Positions 11,346-23,478 of a stretch of DNA of 64,000 bases are shown one piece after another; positions within the stretch are counted from its first letter, which is position 1; each line of letters begins with the position of its first letter. Both the position numbers and the translations under genes were made by a program. The notes beneath the pieces were generated by a model, which was not told the origin of the DNA, did not search any database, and saw only the letters and a program-made list of their open reading frames with translations. The stretch covers positions 274,463-338,462 of the forward strand of contig NC_033637.1 in the NCBI RefSeq assembly GCF_001540865.1. The letters run 5' to 3'. Source of the stretch: Ananas comosus. Lineage: Eukaryota > Streptophyta > Magnoliopsida > Poales > Bromeliaceae.

Positions 11346-13313
11346 TCTTGAAATAACGCCATTTTCAATTCGTTAGCAGAAAGAAATAGATCGAGGACAT
11401 ACAATAAAAGCAGATAGCAATAAAATGAGGACACACAATAAAAACTATGTCATGCCTTCCGACTTTTGAGGGGTCAGTTTGATTTAATGTTTGTAATATT
11501 TCAAAAATACTAAATATTTTATATTTAGAATAATATATTTTTTACTAATTTATTAAGTAACTTGAGTTTGGAAGTAATGAATTCAGCCGACTATAGAAAT
11601 GAGAATACCTTCTAAACCCTGATAATTTAGTATATCTATCATCTGAAAATTTATAAAAATTCTGCTACTTCACTAACATATTTTATAACTATACAATTTG
11701 AGTTGAAGGGTGATTATTTGAATATTATTAATAAAAAAATTGTACATTTACCGGAATATTAATGAAACCGCAAACCAAACGTGCACCATTATACAAATTA
11801 TAGTGTAATACGTCTTCTAAAACAGCCAAAAATTATTGCTCACTTCACTTTAATCACTTTCACTCGTCCACTTTTCAAAGTGCCACAATATTATCCGTAT
11901 CCTCACGATGAACTTCTTTTTAAAGATAAAGGCACCAATGAACCATTATTGTGAAGAAGATCTTTCACACTAGTAGTCTTTGAAGAGGAGGGCTTGTATG
12001 GATGCCAAATGTCCTTACAATGTAGATCTAACTGCTGGGTAATCTGTGACTTGTCATAAATTTAAAGAGATTTTTCCACAAATAGTTCTCTGCAGATGCT
12101 AGTCCAAAATTCTTAAATGGAAGTATATATATGCACAGTTAATTACTAAAGTAAAGCGAATTAATTCTTGCCACATGTATAGCTGGGCAAGATTTTGACT
12201 GATCAGGAAAAGAAAAATCAACTTCTCAATAGTCAAGACAGCGAGAAAATACTCTCGACAGTTCTTATTGTTAAAGATAATGGATAAGGATAAGCCTATC
12301 CTACCTATTTTGACAAATATATATCTTAATCAATTATATTCATTGATTTATTTATTCGGGTTTAAATGTAACAAATATAATTATCATTCATGTATATATA
12401 TGTAATATAAATTATGAATGAAGATGGAGATTATATTTTAATTTCTCTAATCCTTGTTCACATGGTATCAAAATCATATCAACATCTTTAACATATTGAG
12501 AGTGTCTAGTATTCTTTTCTCACACCCAGATCTCCATCTTTATATATATATATATATATTCTTTTCAATTCCCTCCACTACAATATAAACTTCCCACCTC
12601 AACCTCACGACATCTCCACCTCATCTCGCAAGGATGAATAGATTCAACCTTGTCATGGACAGTCTCCAGTGCGCTTGCTAAGAAATTTTTTTTTTCCAAA
12701 TTTACAAATGATTCACTTGGAAAAATACTGAAGTGGTAGGAAACAAATTATCATGGGTTCAGATGGACGCTATTGCATCTCCCGATTTCAAATCATGCGA
12801 AGTTCTAGCTTCCTATAAAATTTTCCCATCCTGCCATGGATTCGGATCTCCTGATATGTTTTAGCAAAGTAATATCTTCATCCGAGTGAGAATTGATTTT
12901 CAACAAAATTAGGAGTTTATTTTTGATAATTTGAATTTGTGCTCTCCTCGTTCTCCTTATTAATCTCGATCTTATGTAGAATGTTCGTGATAGGCTTGTA
13001 TGCCGTATCGAAGAATATTAAGAAATGGCACGGACTAAATATATACTAGAAAATTGAAACATTATCTGGAAAGCCGCTTCGGATATAAGGAGGAAGCAGA
13101 TCAGAATATGCAAATTTGGGAAGTTAATTAAAGATGCAGAACACTCTAAATGGTAGTTCGATTTGAAAGTAATTCGGACACGTACTTGGTCTTTCATCTG
13201 CTAGTCTATTCTTCGATACTGGAGTTCTTTCCTTGAAACCAAATTGGCCGCCTTAGGTGTAGGGTTGAAAATCGATTTGTATAGCGCAACATATATATGA
13301 ACCAAGCAGCATT
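11346..13313. other. Intergenic DNA, no gene seen
   Basis: About 2 kb of moderately AT-rich sequence with no credible open frame. It has a short TA tract near 12541-12560. The text around 12280-13270 is less biased in composition and might be a decayed retroelement, but no domain is readable. Confidence 0.4.
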
Positions 13314-13329
13314 GAGGCTTCAAAAAGTT

Positions 13330-13490
13330 TTTTTTTTTTTTTTTTTTGAGAGATAGATAGCACGCTACCCGCTTTGTTTATTTCATTTAGAAATAAACTT
13401 AGCTGGAAATGTGAATCAACTAGGATTCGAACTTGGAACCTCGGGTACCAACCACTAAGCCCTTTGCCACTTGCTCTAGGGACGGTCGGT
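13330..13490 (-). mobile_element. tRNA-derived SINE with perfect 16-bp target duplication
   Basis: A minus-strand copy of the SINE seen at 2842, with its A-tail as the T run near 13330-13347 and its 5' end at gacggtcggt. The 16-mer gaggcttcaaaaagtt stands on both sides (13314-13329 and 13491-13506), a perfect target-site duplication. This fixes both element ends and implies a young insertion. Confidence 0.93.
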
Positions 13491-13735
13491 GAGGCTTCAA
13501 AAAGTTAGTTAATTAATTGCTGATGCATATCCTTCAATTATGCATGCGGCAAATCACTTTCCTGCTTGAGGAAGGATTATTAAGAGGCTGATAGCTTTGA
13601 GAAGAGGGGAGAGAGAAAGAGTCAATGAATAAATAAATAAATAGAAACCAACAGCAACAACAACAACAACAACAATAGCAACGACAAACCATGAATTGTT
13701 GGACCCGCTGTAATTTTGCTATCTCATGGAAATGT

Positions 13736-13740
<5 letters not shown>

Positions 13741-13776
<36 letters not shown>

Positions 13777-13997
13777 TGGAGCTAGAATACTTCTAAATGT
13801 ACCAAATGGGTGGTGCTTTAGAGTTTTTAGCCCTTGGATGGAGAGATGTGAGGTTGAGATGATGGTGGTAGGTGGTGGTAGATAGTGATATGTGGAATAG
13901 TGTTTGATCCAAGAAATATTAGTAATTAAAGAGTGGATCCAAGGGTTAAAAACTTAGAAACACCAAGTGGGTGGTGCATCTAAAAGTATCCTAGCTC

Positions 13998-14093
<96 letters not shown>

Positions 14094-14624
14094 AGATTGG
14101 TATACTATCGGTAGCACGAAGGTCTCCGTGCTACCAAGTTGTTTTCAATGTTGTGGCTTCCAAATCGACGATCAGCTCCGTTAGACTTGATCTACACTAT
14201 TTAAAGTATTTGAAAACTAAATTTCATAATTTTTCGACATCATTTGGCTAGTGATCAAAAGATTTCAAAATTGAAAATTTTAATGGTCGATGTGATGCGT
14301 TTGTAAATTTAACAGTGTAAAACAATACAAATCTGATGAATTTTTATAGAAATTTTTTTTCACTATTTAGAGTAAGATCAATACCTTTGATATTAAGTTC
14401 AAGTCTTTTTTCATCATTTTTATGAGATTTTTATTTTCAGCCGTTCATTTTTAGACTATTCGTTTCATAGGTAAATGATGTCAAAAAATTATAAAATTTA
14501 GTATTCAAATACTTTTAATAGTATAGATCAAGTCTAATAGAGCCGATCGTCGATTTGGAAACCACAACATTGAAAACAACTTGATTACACGTAAGCCTCC
14601 ATGCTGCCGATAGTATACCAGTCT

Positions 14625-14687
<63 letters not shown>

Positions 14688-14812
14688 CCAGTTATGGTGT
14701 TTTTAAAAGCACTAAGCACTTGATATTTGTAAATTTTTTATAATTAAATTTATCTCTTTGAATTTTATTTCTTAGACTATACTAAACCACCTACTTAATT
14801 TTAGGGGACCGG
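13741..14812. mobile_element. Microsatellite-bounded composite of MITEs A, B and partial A
   Basis: The order is (TA)n 13741-13773, a family-A MITE (13774-14000), (TA)n then (GA)n to 14088, a family-B foldback MITE (14089-14628), (CT)n then (TA)n to 14681, and a truncated family-A copy (14683 to about 14812). Family B is almost all inverted repeat. Its left half (gctagattggtatactatcg...) and right half are complementary over more than 150 bp, with the terminal word ctagattggtatactatcgg matching its complement at the far end. The GA and CT tracts are themselves mirror images around B. Confidence 0.8.
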
Positions 14813-15260
14813 TATAATTCTAACCTTACAAATCTTCATTCAAACATGGAAATTTTGAGGGATCTTGGGGTGATGAAATTTTGGGCCAAATCTGACTTGT
14901 CTCTAGTTCTCAAAGCAGAAAATGGGTTCTGAGCGATTTTAGACCCATGTGATTTTGGCCCATAACGAAGCCTCGTTGCGTACTTTGACCAATCCAGCAG
15001 TCAGGTGCCCCTGACTTACCCTTTGACGATTTTTATGAAATTAAACAATAAACGAACTGAAGAAAGAAAATAATATAAGTTATTCCATGGAATTGCATGC
15101 TCCAGTTACGTTCCTGCTCGACTTTTTTATTCTGAGCCTGAGTACTTCGTTAATTGTACAGATTCTGTTTAATAGATATCATGCCTGAAGGTATATGTAA
15201 TCGTAACAGTAACAAGCGCCAGACGCCGCCTATCACATCATACACATTGCATCGAGCAAA
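14813..15260. other. Intergenic DNA 3' of the first root-cap gene
   Basis: Single-copy-looking sequence with no gene. It should contain the 3' UTR of the minus-strand gene that ends at 15261. Confidence 0.4.
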
Positions 15261-16540
15261 TTATTTCTTGCATACTATTCCACGGCCGCCGAACCAGCTG
15301 CTGCAGTTTACATCGGAGAGCTCAGCGACCATGGCGGTACCTCCTGCACTGCCTCGCGTGAACCTCGCGACTCTGCAGTCGGTGGAGAAGATATCGGATG
15401 TCAGGAAGTTACTGGCCCCGCCCATCACTGGAACCTTGACTCCGACGTCCAGCTTGTTTACGTAGTCTGGTCGGTACGTCTGGCCGAGCACGCCATGCAC
15501 GTCGGAGCTGAGCGAGTAAAATTTGAAGGCCAGATCGAGGTGGACCAGGTTGTCGTCGGCGATCACGCCATAATTGTGGATCCTCGAGTCCTCCTCCGTG
15601 ATGGGAACTGCATTGGCAATGATCTTGAACATCCCCGTGAGCTCCACGGTGATGCTGTTATCCCCCATCCGCGATATTGCTAACTCAGGCACTGATGCAG
15701 AAACCCATCCAGCGCTTGCCTCCGCCGTGATATCCACCGGCTTACCGTCAAAGCTGATAAAGAAATGTTCGGCATTGTCGTCGTCCCATGTCGCTGTCTT
15801 CTCTGCGCGGATGTAGAGGCGGTGATCGTCGAAGCGGACAGCAATGGCTTTCACCCACGTGAAGTCTCGGGTCATGTTGGGGTTGCGCCTGCCGATAAAG
15901 TGGGCGTTGATGTGGAGGTTGGCATCGGACAGCAAGCAAAAGTCCGCGTCCTTGCGACCATGGAAGTAGAAGGAGTTGCCATCTCCACCGGTTAAGCGGG
16001 GATCGCCACACATGCCTCCGACCAAGTCGCAGACTATATATCAAAGAGTGTGACACCCCATAGATCAAGATATATTCACTGTACGTAATGAATACTATAT
16101 ATATAATGCTATTAAAATAATCAAGTGCATGAAATGGACTGGTACGTACGGAAAAACATTATCAAATGAGTCTTTTGATGCACTCTTTTTCTTCTTGTTG
16201 GGTAATTTTATTTTGTGATTATGTATTAAACATTGCACTACATGATAAAAAGATGCACAAATATTTTACGGTACATACGGCATATGATCTTGCAAGTGGG
16301 GCAGAAGACGAGGCATTGACGCTCGCATTTCTTAGGACACTCGGAAACAACGGTGCATGGGGTCCTTTTGTGGTGGTCGTCGGTGCACGTCACTGTGATC
16401 ATCCGCTTGCTGAACCCGCCGCCTTGTTTAAGGGAGACAAAGTCTGGCGGAAGCTGCTTCGGCGGATGTTGGTCGCCATCGACGGCCACGACGAAGATGG
16501 CGGTGCATGATAGAACAAGGCCCAGCAACGGCCACCCCAT
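15261..16540 (-). CDS. Root-cap-domain secreted Cys-rich protein, copy 1
   Basis: Two exons, 16540-16279 and 16033-15261, joined across a 245-bp intron (donor GTATGT, acceptor ATATAG, phase 1), give 344 residues. A hydrophobic signal peptide (WPLLGLVLSCTAIFVVAV) opens the protein. A Cys-rich stretch follows (CxxxC and CxxC pairs ending CLVFCPTCKIIC). Exon 2 then begins LCDLVGGMCGDPRLTGGDG and continues with FYFHGRKDADFCLLSD, HINAHFIGRRNPNM and TYRPDY. This series is characteristic of the plant Root_cap family (Pfam PF06830), often labelled root cap or LEA-like. The family is thought to be secreted or wall-associated and its biochemical role is unknown. A paralogue with the same intron position lies at 22102-23334 on the same strand, so this is a tandem duplication. 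The start is the only Met that places the signal peptide at the N-terminus. Confidence 0.9.
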
Positions 16541-16673
16541 TTATTTGAGATGGCTCGCTTTATGTGTGTGTATATTGGCTAGCTAGTTGTTTGGTGCTAA
16601 TTTTGAAGCATCCCTCTTGGCGGAGTACGTGGTGCATGCATGTGTTAGGGAGTTAGGCACTTTTTAGGCTGTT

Positions 16674-16683
16674 CTATTTATAA
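16674..16683 (-). promoter_or_regulatory. TATA box of root-cap gene copy 1
   Basis: The minus strand reads TTATAAATAG about 135 bp upstream of the start codon, a good TATA consensus at a plausible distance. Confidence 0.6.
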
Positions 16684-16849
16684 GCCAATTCGGCCCTTAC
16701 GTCAACTCGTCGACTCTATGATGGGGTTGACTGTGCAGGCCTTTATTCTCGGCAGGTCGACCTCCCGGCGCACCCCACGGATTAGATTCACGTGACTGGT
16801 TGTTCCCCCCCTTGTACGACAAATTGGCGGGTTTCATGAAGATATATTA

Positions 16850-17213
16850 GGGCATGTTTGGTTACTATTTTAGACTATAAAAATTTTGGTAGTTATTATT
16901 TATTTTATAAAAATCAAAATTTAATTTTAATTTTATTTTAAAATAAAAATAATTAAATTTATTTATGGTTCAATTTAGTTTTGAATTTCGGGTTGGTCCA
17001 TTTCAAAATAAACTACTTAACATTTTTTCTCACAAGTACCTCCTCTCTTCTTTCTTACTCAAAATTTTCTCTCAAAATCTTAAATTTTTATTTCGATTTC
17101 CGTTCCAATAGTGAACAAAATATTTTGGATGATTAATCAATTAATACATTTTTCATTCCAAAATAATCTAATTATATTTTTCATTTCTATCCAACGGTGA
17201 ACCAAACATGCCT
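16850..17213. mobile_element. Tourist-like MITE (PIF/Harbinger type)
   Basis: The 364-bp element has terminal inverted repeats gggcatgtttggtt (left) and its near-complement accaaacatgcct (right). It is flanked by TTA on both sides (16847-16849 and 17214-17216). A TTA duplication with this terminus is the classic Tourist signature. The interior is AT-rich and non-coding. It sits about 300 bp upstream of the first root-cap gene. Confidence 0.85.
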
Positions 17214-17216
17214 TTA

Positions 17217-18605
17217 AAGTGATGCACATTTTTGTGCGAACAAAAAATTATTCAGTTGCTTAGAATTGATTCTCGTCAAAGTACTTCTCATTCAGTGCTA
17301 ATTCCCCGAACTGTAAAATAATCCTTGCCTGGGAAATTCAAATATCGTATATGCTGGAAAAGCATTAACAAAATTAATTGTGGAAATTTAATGCCGAAAG
17401 TTTTTGTACTTTTTAATTTGGACCAAATTATTGAGTGTTTGGAAAAACAAAGTGTGATTTTTGTTAAATATTAAATGAAAATTTTATAGAGATACTTTGT
17501 AATGTTTAAGCAATACTTACAAGCTTTATGCAGGACAAATGGGGTTTAATTTTGGTTTAGAGGAGCCCAATTGCTTTAATCTATTGTGGCACGGGTGGAG
17601 TGAGCACTACGTCTTGCACTGTCTTGTGGCAACGTTCGGCCATGCTAGGCAACATACTATGCAACGTAGAGAACAATGCAGGACTACTATTGCACTGGCC
17701 AGTTAAAAACTGCTCCTTCAAAAAAGGTGGACTCTTTCTATATGTTATTAGCATGTTGTACATATATATAATTAGTTTATGTATATTGTTCAAAATGCCA
17801 TATAGATTACTTCACAGATTAATAATGCAAAAGAAATTATCATTCAAAACACACACGCCCCACACACCTAATTAACTCATTGGGCTAAAATGCACCGAAT
17901 GCGCCGTTCAAAAATCAAATATAAAATAGCTCAAATTTATCATGCAACCAAAGCTTAAATTTTGAATATGACACAGTGCTTGATTGCTCGGGTTCAACGT
18001 TTCAGTACACAGGTCGATTGATCATATATGCCCTTTCAAATTAATTAGAGTTCCCAGAATGAGGAATAACATTGCAAATAAGCCACTTCTTATAGTTAAG
18101 ATATATTGTACCACCTATATAACAAATATTATTATTGTTTAAGCTAGTGGACTTGTTACACATCTATCTGAGGCAGGGTGTTATGGGGAAATTAAAGTAG
18201 CAGATGAAACAGGTTGCTTGCCAAATTATAAAGAAGCACACCATCTTAGAAACTTTCAAGATCCTAAATAATATTAAAAGATTAAAATTGTCCATTTCTC
18301 GAATAAAAAAAAAGGGAAAAAAAAAAGTTGAAGTAGACTCAAATGACCTTCAACTTTGTTGTTACTGCGGAAGAAATCATGAATGATGAGAGTGCAAGAT
18401 AAAGCAGATCCAGATGCACGCTAGCTCATGCATTCACTTTTTCGCAATAATTTATCAATTGTTCTAGGTTCATTTATTTTTCAATTCTCAAAGAAAACGT
18501 TGGAAGAGATTCTTTCTCATAAGGCACAACCAGCAACAGCTCGTCTCGACTCTAAACTGCTCACAAGAGATCTAAATGTCTCTTACAGTTGTGCCAGTGA
18601 AGCTA
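17217..18605. other. Intergenic DNA, no gene seen
   Basis: No convincing gene or repeat. The short open frames (for example around 17600-17870) have no recognisable domain and ordinary low-complexity composition. Confidence 0.45.
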
Positions 18606-18610
18606 TGAAG

Positions 18611-18704
<94 letters not shown>

Positions 18705-19484
18705 GGCTACTATGCTTCTGAAAATACAAAGCCTTCCGTGCTTTCAGGTCGTTTTCGATATTGCGACTTTTGAATTGTCGATCGGCTCTGTTAAACTTGA
18801 TCTAAAGTATTTGAAATACTTAGAAAATAAATTTTATGATTTTTTGATATCATATGCCTAGTGATCGAAGGGGCTCAAAATCAATAATTTTAAAGGCCGT
18901 AGTGAGCCGTTTGCAAGTTTAACAGTATAGAAATATTCAAATCACGTGAAATTTTGATAGAAAATTTTTTATACTATATAAAATAAAATCAATATCTTTG
19001 ATCTAAAATTTTAATGTCATATTATTACGTTTTGTAAGATTTTTATTTTCAGCCGTTGATTTTGAGCCACTTAATTCATTAGGCAAATGATATCGAAAAA
19101 TTGCAACATTTATTTTCTAGATACTTCGAATACTCTAGATCAAGTTTAACTGAGCTGATCGACGATTCGAAAGTCGCAACATCAAAAACAACCTGGAAGC
19201 ACGGAAGGCTCCGTGCTTCTAGAAGCATAGTAACCTCACTCTATATATATATATATATATATAGGCTAGAATACTATTAATAGCACCAAGCTATTGGTGC
19301 TATTAGTTTTTTAGCCCTTGGATTGAGAAATATACGGTTAGGATGATTTGGGCCCTTTAAGATTGAGTGGGTGGTTGGTTGGTTGAATAGTATAATCTAA
19401 CGGGTAAAAATAATTAAAGGATTAAATCTAATAATGGAAAACTCGATAGCATCAAATCCTGGTGCTATCGATAGTATCCAACCG

Positions 19485-19537
<53 letters not shown>
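18606..19537. mobile_element. Microsatellite-bounded composite of MITEs B and A
   Basis: The order is (TA)n(GA)n 18612-18700, a family-B foldback MITE (18701-19241), a short (TA)n, a family-A MITE (19263-19488), and (CT)n(TA)n to about 19537. The ends of B, gtgaggctactatgcttctg and the complement of agaagcatagtaacctcac, pair almost perfectly. The layout repeats the one at 13741-14812, with the purine tract on the left and the pyrimidine tract on the right. Confidence 0.82.
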
Positions 19538-20236
19538 ATTTTAAAAAGCAGCAAACAAATACACAAAACAAGCAGTAAATTCATTTTCTTGAACTTCAAC
19601 TGACAGCAACTACTACATGCTTTTCGTCCAAAATGTGTTACATACACATTTATAATAGCTGTAAATCACGCTGTTGCAGTGAGTAAAAAGTACGTAGATG
19701 ATGCATCATACATCTTTATTGCTTTATACACATGACATTGACTTTGAACTCTTAGCCTAACAAAAGGTTTTTGTCAATTTGCATTACATGCATGGATCTG
19801 GTTTGATTTGAACTCTAATAATTTACTTGGGACGAAGAAAAATAATCAATCTTGTAAAAGATCACAATGTTCATATGTTTTTTATAGTCAACTAGAAGGT
19901 TTTGATTAAAATAAAAAAATAATTCGACGAAAATAATCAAATGTTCAGAAAGTCAAGATAAAAAAAATTCATTAATTGTATCTTTGAAAAGAAGGGCTTG
20001 CAATTAATGCTCCGCCATAGATTTACCAATGAAGTCAGAATAAACTAGCTATCATAAAGAAAGATTTGCGTATCTAAATAGAGGATGGTCCAAAGGAACT
20101 ATATTTCCCATAGTATGGTTTCATGAGGCCTTAATATGAGGGGTTACAAAGAAAGATGTACGGCTTTGTTGAACTATAAATTCTCTGGATATATTTTTAT
20201 GAGATATTATAAAAACATCTTTAATTTGCTTTAATG
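19538..20236. other. Intergenic DNA, no gene seen
   Basis: AT-rich sequence without a supportable gene or element. Confidence 0.4.
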
Positions 20237-20248
20237 TTTTAATAATGG

Positions 20249-20400
20249 ATTGACTATTCCTAGCGTAAGTGGCAAAGGTCTTGTTGGCTACATTTGAGGT
20301 TTTAAGTTCGAATCTGAGTTGATTCACATTTCCAACTAAATTTATTTTTTAAAAAAATTTAAACGAAACGGATAGTATACTAGTTTTCTCTCAAAACAAT
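20249..20400 (+). mobile_element. tRNA-derived SINE, diverged copy
   Basis: A diverged plus-strand copy of the SINE at 2842, retaining the A box (agcgtaagtggcaaagg) and a B-box-like gttcgaatc. It is flanked by ttttaataatgg (20237-20248) and ttttaacaatgg (20402-20413), a 12-bp duplication with one mismatch, consistent with greater age. Confidence 0.82.
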
Positions 20401-20607
20401 ATTTTAACAATGGTTTTACATACTTTTGTCACGAAGTGCCCCGTTTGCTTCTCCAATTTTTGCATGATAGTGAGCCTTCAAATTTTTTTCTTATTAGTGA
20501 TCATGCAACTGTATATGAAAACTCTCTCTTGGATGTAATTAAAGGGTAACCCCACCGTATTCCGTATAGGACAATTAATGGTGAGGGTGTTGGATGGGAG
20601 GAATTCT

Positions 20608-20785
20608 ACACTGTCACACTTGTATCACGTCATCAATAACAAGCCAATTACATTCCTTCTTTTCAAATAAAAGTACAATAAAAATATTTTTTTACAATCA
20701 TGATGGGACATATATTCTTAAAAAGATTAATTTGATTGGTTTGTTACGCCACGTCACTAATATACCCGTTGCATTCTAGAATTTT
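20608..20785. repeat. Dispersed repeat D, copy 1
   Basis: About 180 bp here (ctgtcacacttgtatcacgt...gcattctag) recurs at 59470-59656 inside an intron of the aminopeptidase gene with roughly 80 percent similarity by eye. The shared core words are catcaataacaagccaatta and gcattctaga. It is probably a small non-autonomous transposon, but I could not define its ends. Confidence 0.6.
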
Positions 20786-22101
20786 TCGTTGGATGGGCCG
20801 TTGCTATATATCGAGGCTCTGCTGTTACAAGTTTCCAAAGGTTACGAATTATTAGCTTTCTTTTTTTCAAAAAAAAAAAGTTTTTTTTTACCTCAATTAA
20901 TAGTTGCTAAATTGGGCTTTTTTCCACCCACTCTCGAGATAGACCCAAATCTTACAATCACAGTAATGGGATGATTTTAGGCCTAATTCCTGCCCATGTT
21001 ACACCAGATATCGTCTCAAAATGGCCTAGCCTGCTTAAGTTCAAAGCCCTAACCACCTTCTCTGGCCCACTTAATTTTCAATCCCCCATCAATTTGAATT
21101 TCTTTCTTCAATGAATAATATGTACACATCCACAGTCATTTTTTTAATATAAAAATAAGTTTAGTAATTTAGATTAATAACGGGAGCTAGATAAAGAACG
21201 TTGAACCTCTTAATATTAAGAAATTTCTACAAAGAACTTTTTATATTTCGTTTGTTTATATATTTGGCTTGACTCACATGAAAGTAGAGCCAACAGCTCT
21301 AACAACATAGGCCCTCTTGGGCCGATATGCTGTGGGCCCTCTTCTCCACCATAGGGTCCAACCTGCGAGATGGCTTTGTATGTTCTTGCCGGCCCGTGAC
21401 CTATCCGGCCCGATCTACCATAGTTCATTACTAGCTTATGTGCACATTGGACCGCCTGCGTTCAACCCTCCAATTTGAATAGGGAACCATGACCTCTTGA
21501 TCAAAGGCATCCCAAAAGGCAGTGGTATATTTGTTTAGTAATGTAACCAAATAATATATATATAATAATGATACCCACTGTTTCTACCGCAAATGATAAA
21601 AGAATTGATGGTATGGTACCTTAGATGTCAACTTCAAATTTTAATTATTTCATATTTTCAGCAAAAAAAAAAAATAAAATTATACAATAACAGTTACCAA
21701 TCATACATAAAGGATCGAGTTGGGGGAGAAACATAATTGATAATCTACTGACCAGTCAACGAGCACAGTTTATTTTATTTAACATAAAACCTTTTAAGAA
21801 CATGACGTGAACAAATTATAGTCGAATTTATTCGTCAGCTCATTAATCAATACGGCACTGTTAAAAGAAGATATATATTGTTCGCTCTCCACCCACACTT
21901 TCAACTTATCCCTTGTTTCTACCGGTGGAAGAAGCGCTATAATTACTACACCACGACCATTTTTTCAATCTACGTACGTCGCAAGACACTTTAATTTCTT
22001 AACAAATTAAATTATCGAAAATAAAACAGTTTATTAATTTCAGGATCGAAGGATTAACTAGTGCGCATGGCCATGCACCCATGCAACTACTAGCTAGCAC
22101 C
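20786..22101. other. Intergenic DNA, no gene supported
   Basis: It holds a minus-strand open frame of 70 codons (21216-21428) in a GC-richer patch that has no domain I recognise. The remainder is AT-rich. The 3' UTR of the second root-cap gene should lie just below 22102. Confidence 0.4.
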
Positions 22102-22892
22102 TTAGTAAACTGTGGACTCCGTGACCATGGCGATCCCGGCGTCGGCGCTTTTGCCGAACCTCGCGACGGCACAGTCGGTGGAGAAGATGCCGGAGGAAAC
22201 GAAGTTGGGGGCCCCGCCCATGACCGGCATGTTCGCCCGCACGTTGAGCTTGTTTATGTAATCCGGCCGGTAGGTTTGGCCGAGCACGCCATGCACGTCG
22301 GGGCCGAGCGAGTAGAATTTAAATGCGATGTCAAGGTGGGCCAGGCTGTCATCTTCGGTGACGCCGTAGTTGTGGATCCGAGAGTCCTCCTTCGTGATCG
22401 GGACCGCGCCCGCCATTAACTTGAACTTGCCCTCCAGCTGCACCACCACTGCGTTCGTGGCCTTCGTCCTCGTGATCGACAGGGCGGGGACGGACGTCGA
22501 CCCCCATCTGGCGTTCAGCTCGTTCGGAACGTAGACGGGCTCGCCGTCGAAGGTGATCATGAGGCGGTCGACGTCGTCGTCCCACGTCACGGTCTTCTGC
22601 GCGCCTACGTAGAGGCTGTGGCCGCCGAAGCGCATACCGAGGGCCTGCACCCACGTGAAGTCGCGCTTCATGTCGTCGTTGCGTTTCCCGATGAAACGGG
22701 CGTTGATGTGGAGGTCGGAGTCGGAGACGAGGCAGAAGTCGGCATCCTTTTTGCCGTGGAAGTAGAAGGTGTTGCCGTCGCCGCCGGTGAATCGTGGGTC
22801 GCCACAGACGAATCCCGGGATCTTCAAGTCGCAAGCTGCGCATGCCAACCAACAAAAATTATCGTAAAACAAACATACACCACATTAAGAAC

Positions 22893-22958
<66 letters not shown>

Positions 22959-23334
22959 CACACGAATAGACTCGAACGGTGAAACGGAAATCACCACCGT
23001 CGATCATAATACCCGAAAAAGAGATTTCTTTTTTTTTTTTGAAAAAAAAAAGAAATGAATCTAGTAAGGCTTGTAAGCACTCACGGCAGAAGGTCCTGCA
23101 AGTGGGGCAGAAGACCAAGCAAGATTCGGAGCATTTGTCAGGGCAAGTGGCGTTGCAGCCGGGCTTATTCTTTCTTCCGTCAGAGCATGTCAACTCGAAA
23201 TTCTTTTTGCCACCGAGGTGGCCGCCACTGATGACCTGGAAGTTCGGCGGCGGCTGCGGCTGTCCCGACGAGGCCACTGCGAGGGCCGCCACAGAGGCGC
23301 ACACTAGCAGAAGCGCCACGCCCCGCCGCGCCAT
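22102..23334 (-). CDS. Root-cap-domain secreted Cys-rich protein, copy 2
   Basis: Two exons, 23334-23085 and 22835-22102, with a 249-bp phase-1 intron (GTGAGT...GCGCAG), give 327 residues. The signal peptide is GVALLLVCASVAALAVASSG. The Cys-rich N-terminal part (GCNATCPDKCSESCLVFCPTC) leads across the splice junction into PCDLKIPGFVCGDPRFTGGDG, then FYFHGKKDADFCLVSD, HINARFIGKRNDDM and VLGQTYRPDY, the Root_cap family series (PF06830). It is the tandem paralogue of the gene at 15261-16540, with the same intron position and nearly the same intron length. It is more GC-rich than copy 1 and has a shorter, differently ending C-terminus (VTESTVY). The family is extracellular or wall-associated; its molecular activity is unknown. 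Confidence 0.91.
22897..22958. repeat. (TC)n(TA)n microsatellite in intron
   Basis: A TC tract running directly into a TA tract lies inside the single intron of root-cap copy 2. A T-run followed by an A-run (about 23029-23051) lies in the same intron and can form a simple hairpin. Confidence 0.85.
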
Positions 23335-23467
23335 CGCCGCCGCAACTCCTGTGTGGTGGTGTTATACTTAAAAACCACCTAAATAAAGCTCAACTAGCTA
23401 TGCTGTGGCTTATTTACTCGGCTATGTGGAGTTCTGTGTGGTGCGATGTTCAGAAGTGTTGGGTTGC

Positions 23468-23478
23468 CCTTTTTATAG
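23468..23478 (-). promoter_or_regulatory. TATA box of root-cap gene copy 2
   Basis: The minus strand reads CTATAAAAAGG about 135 bp before the start codon. The spacing matches that in copy 1, so the core promoter was probably duplicated with the gene. Confidence 0.65.

Noticed and set aside
16850..17213. Possibility that this is a hAT element
   Set aside because: The 3-bp TTA flanks and gggcatgtttggtt ends fit Tourist/PIF-Harbinger better than the 8-bp duplications of hAT.
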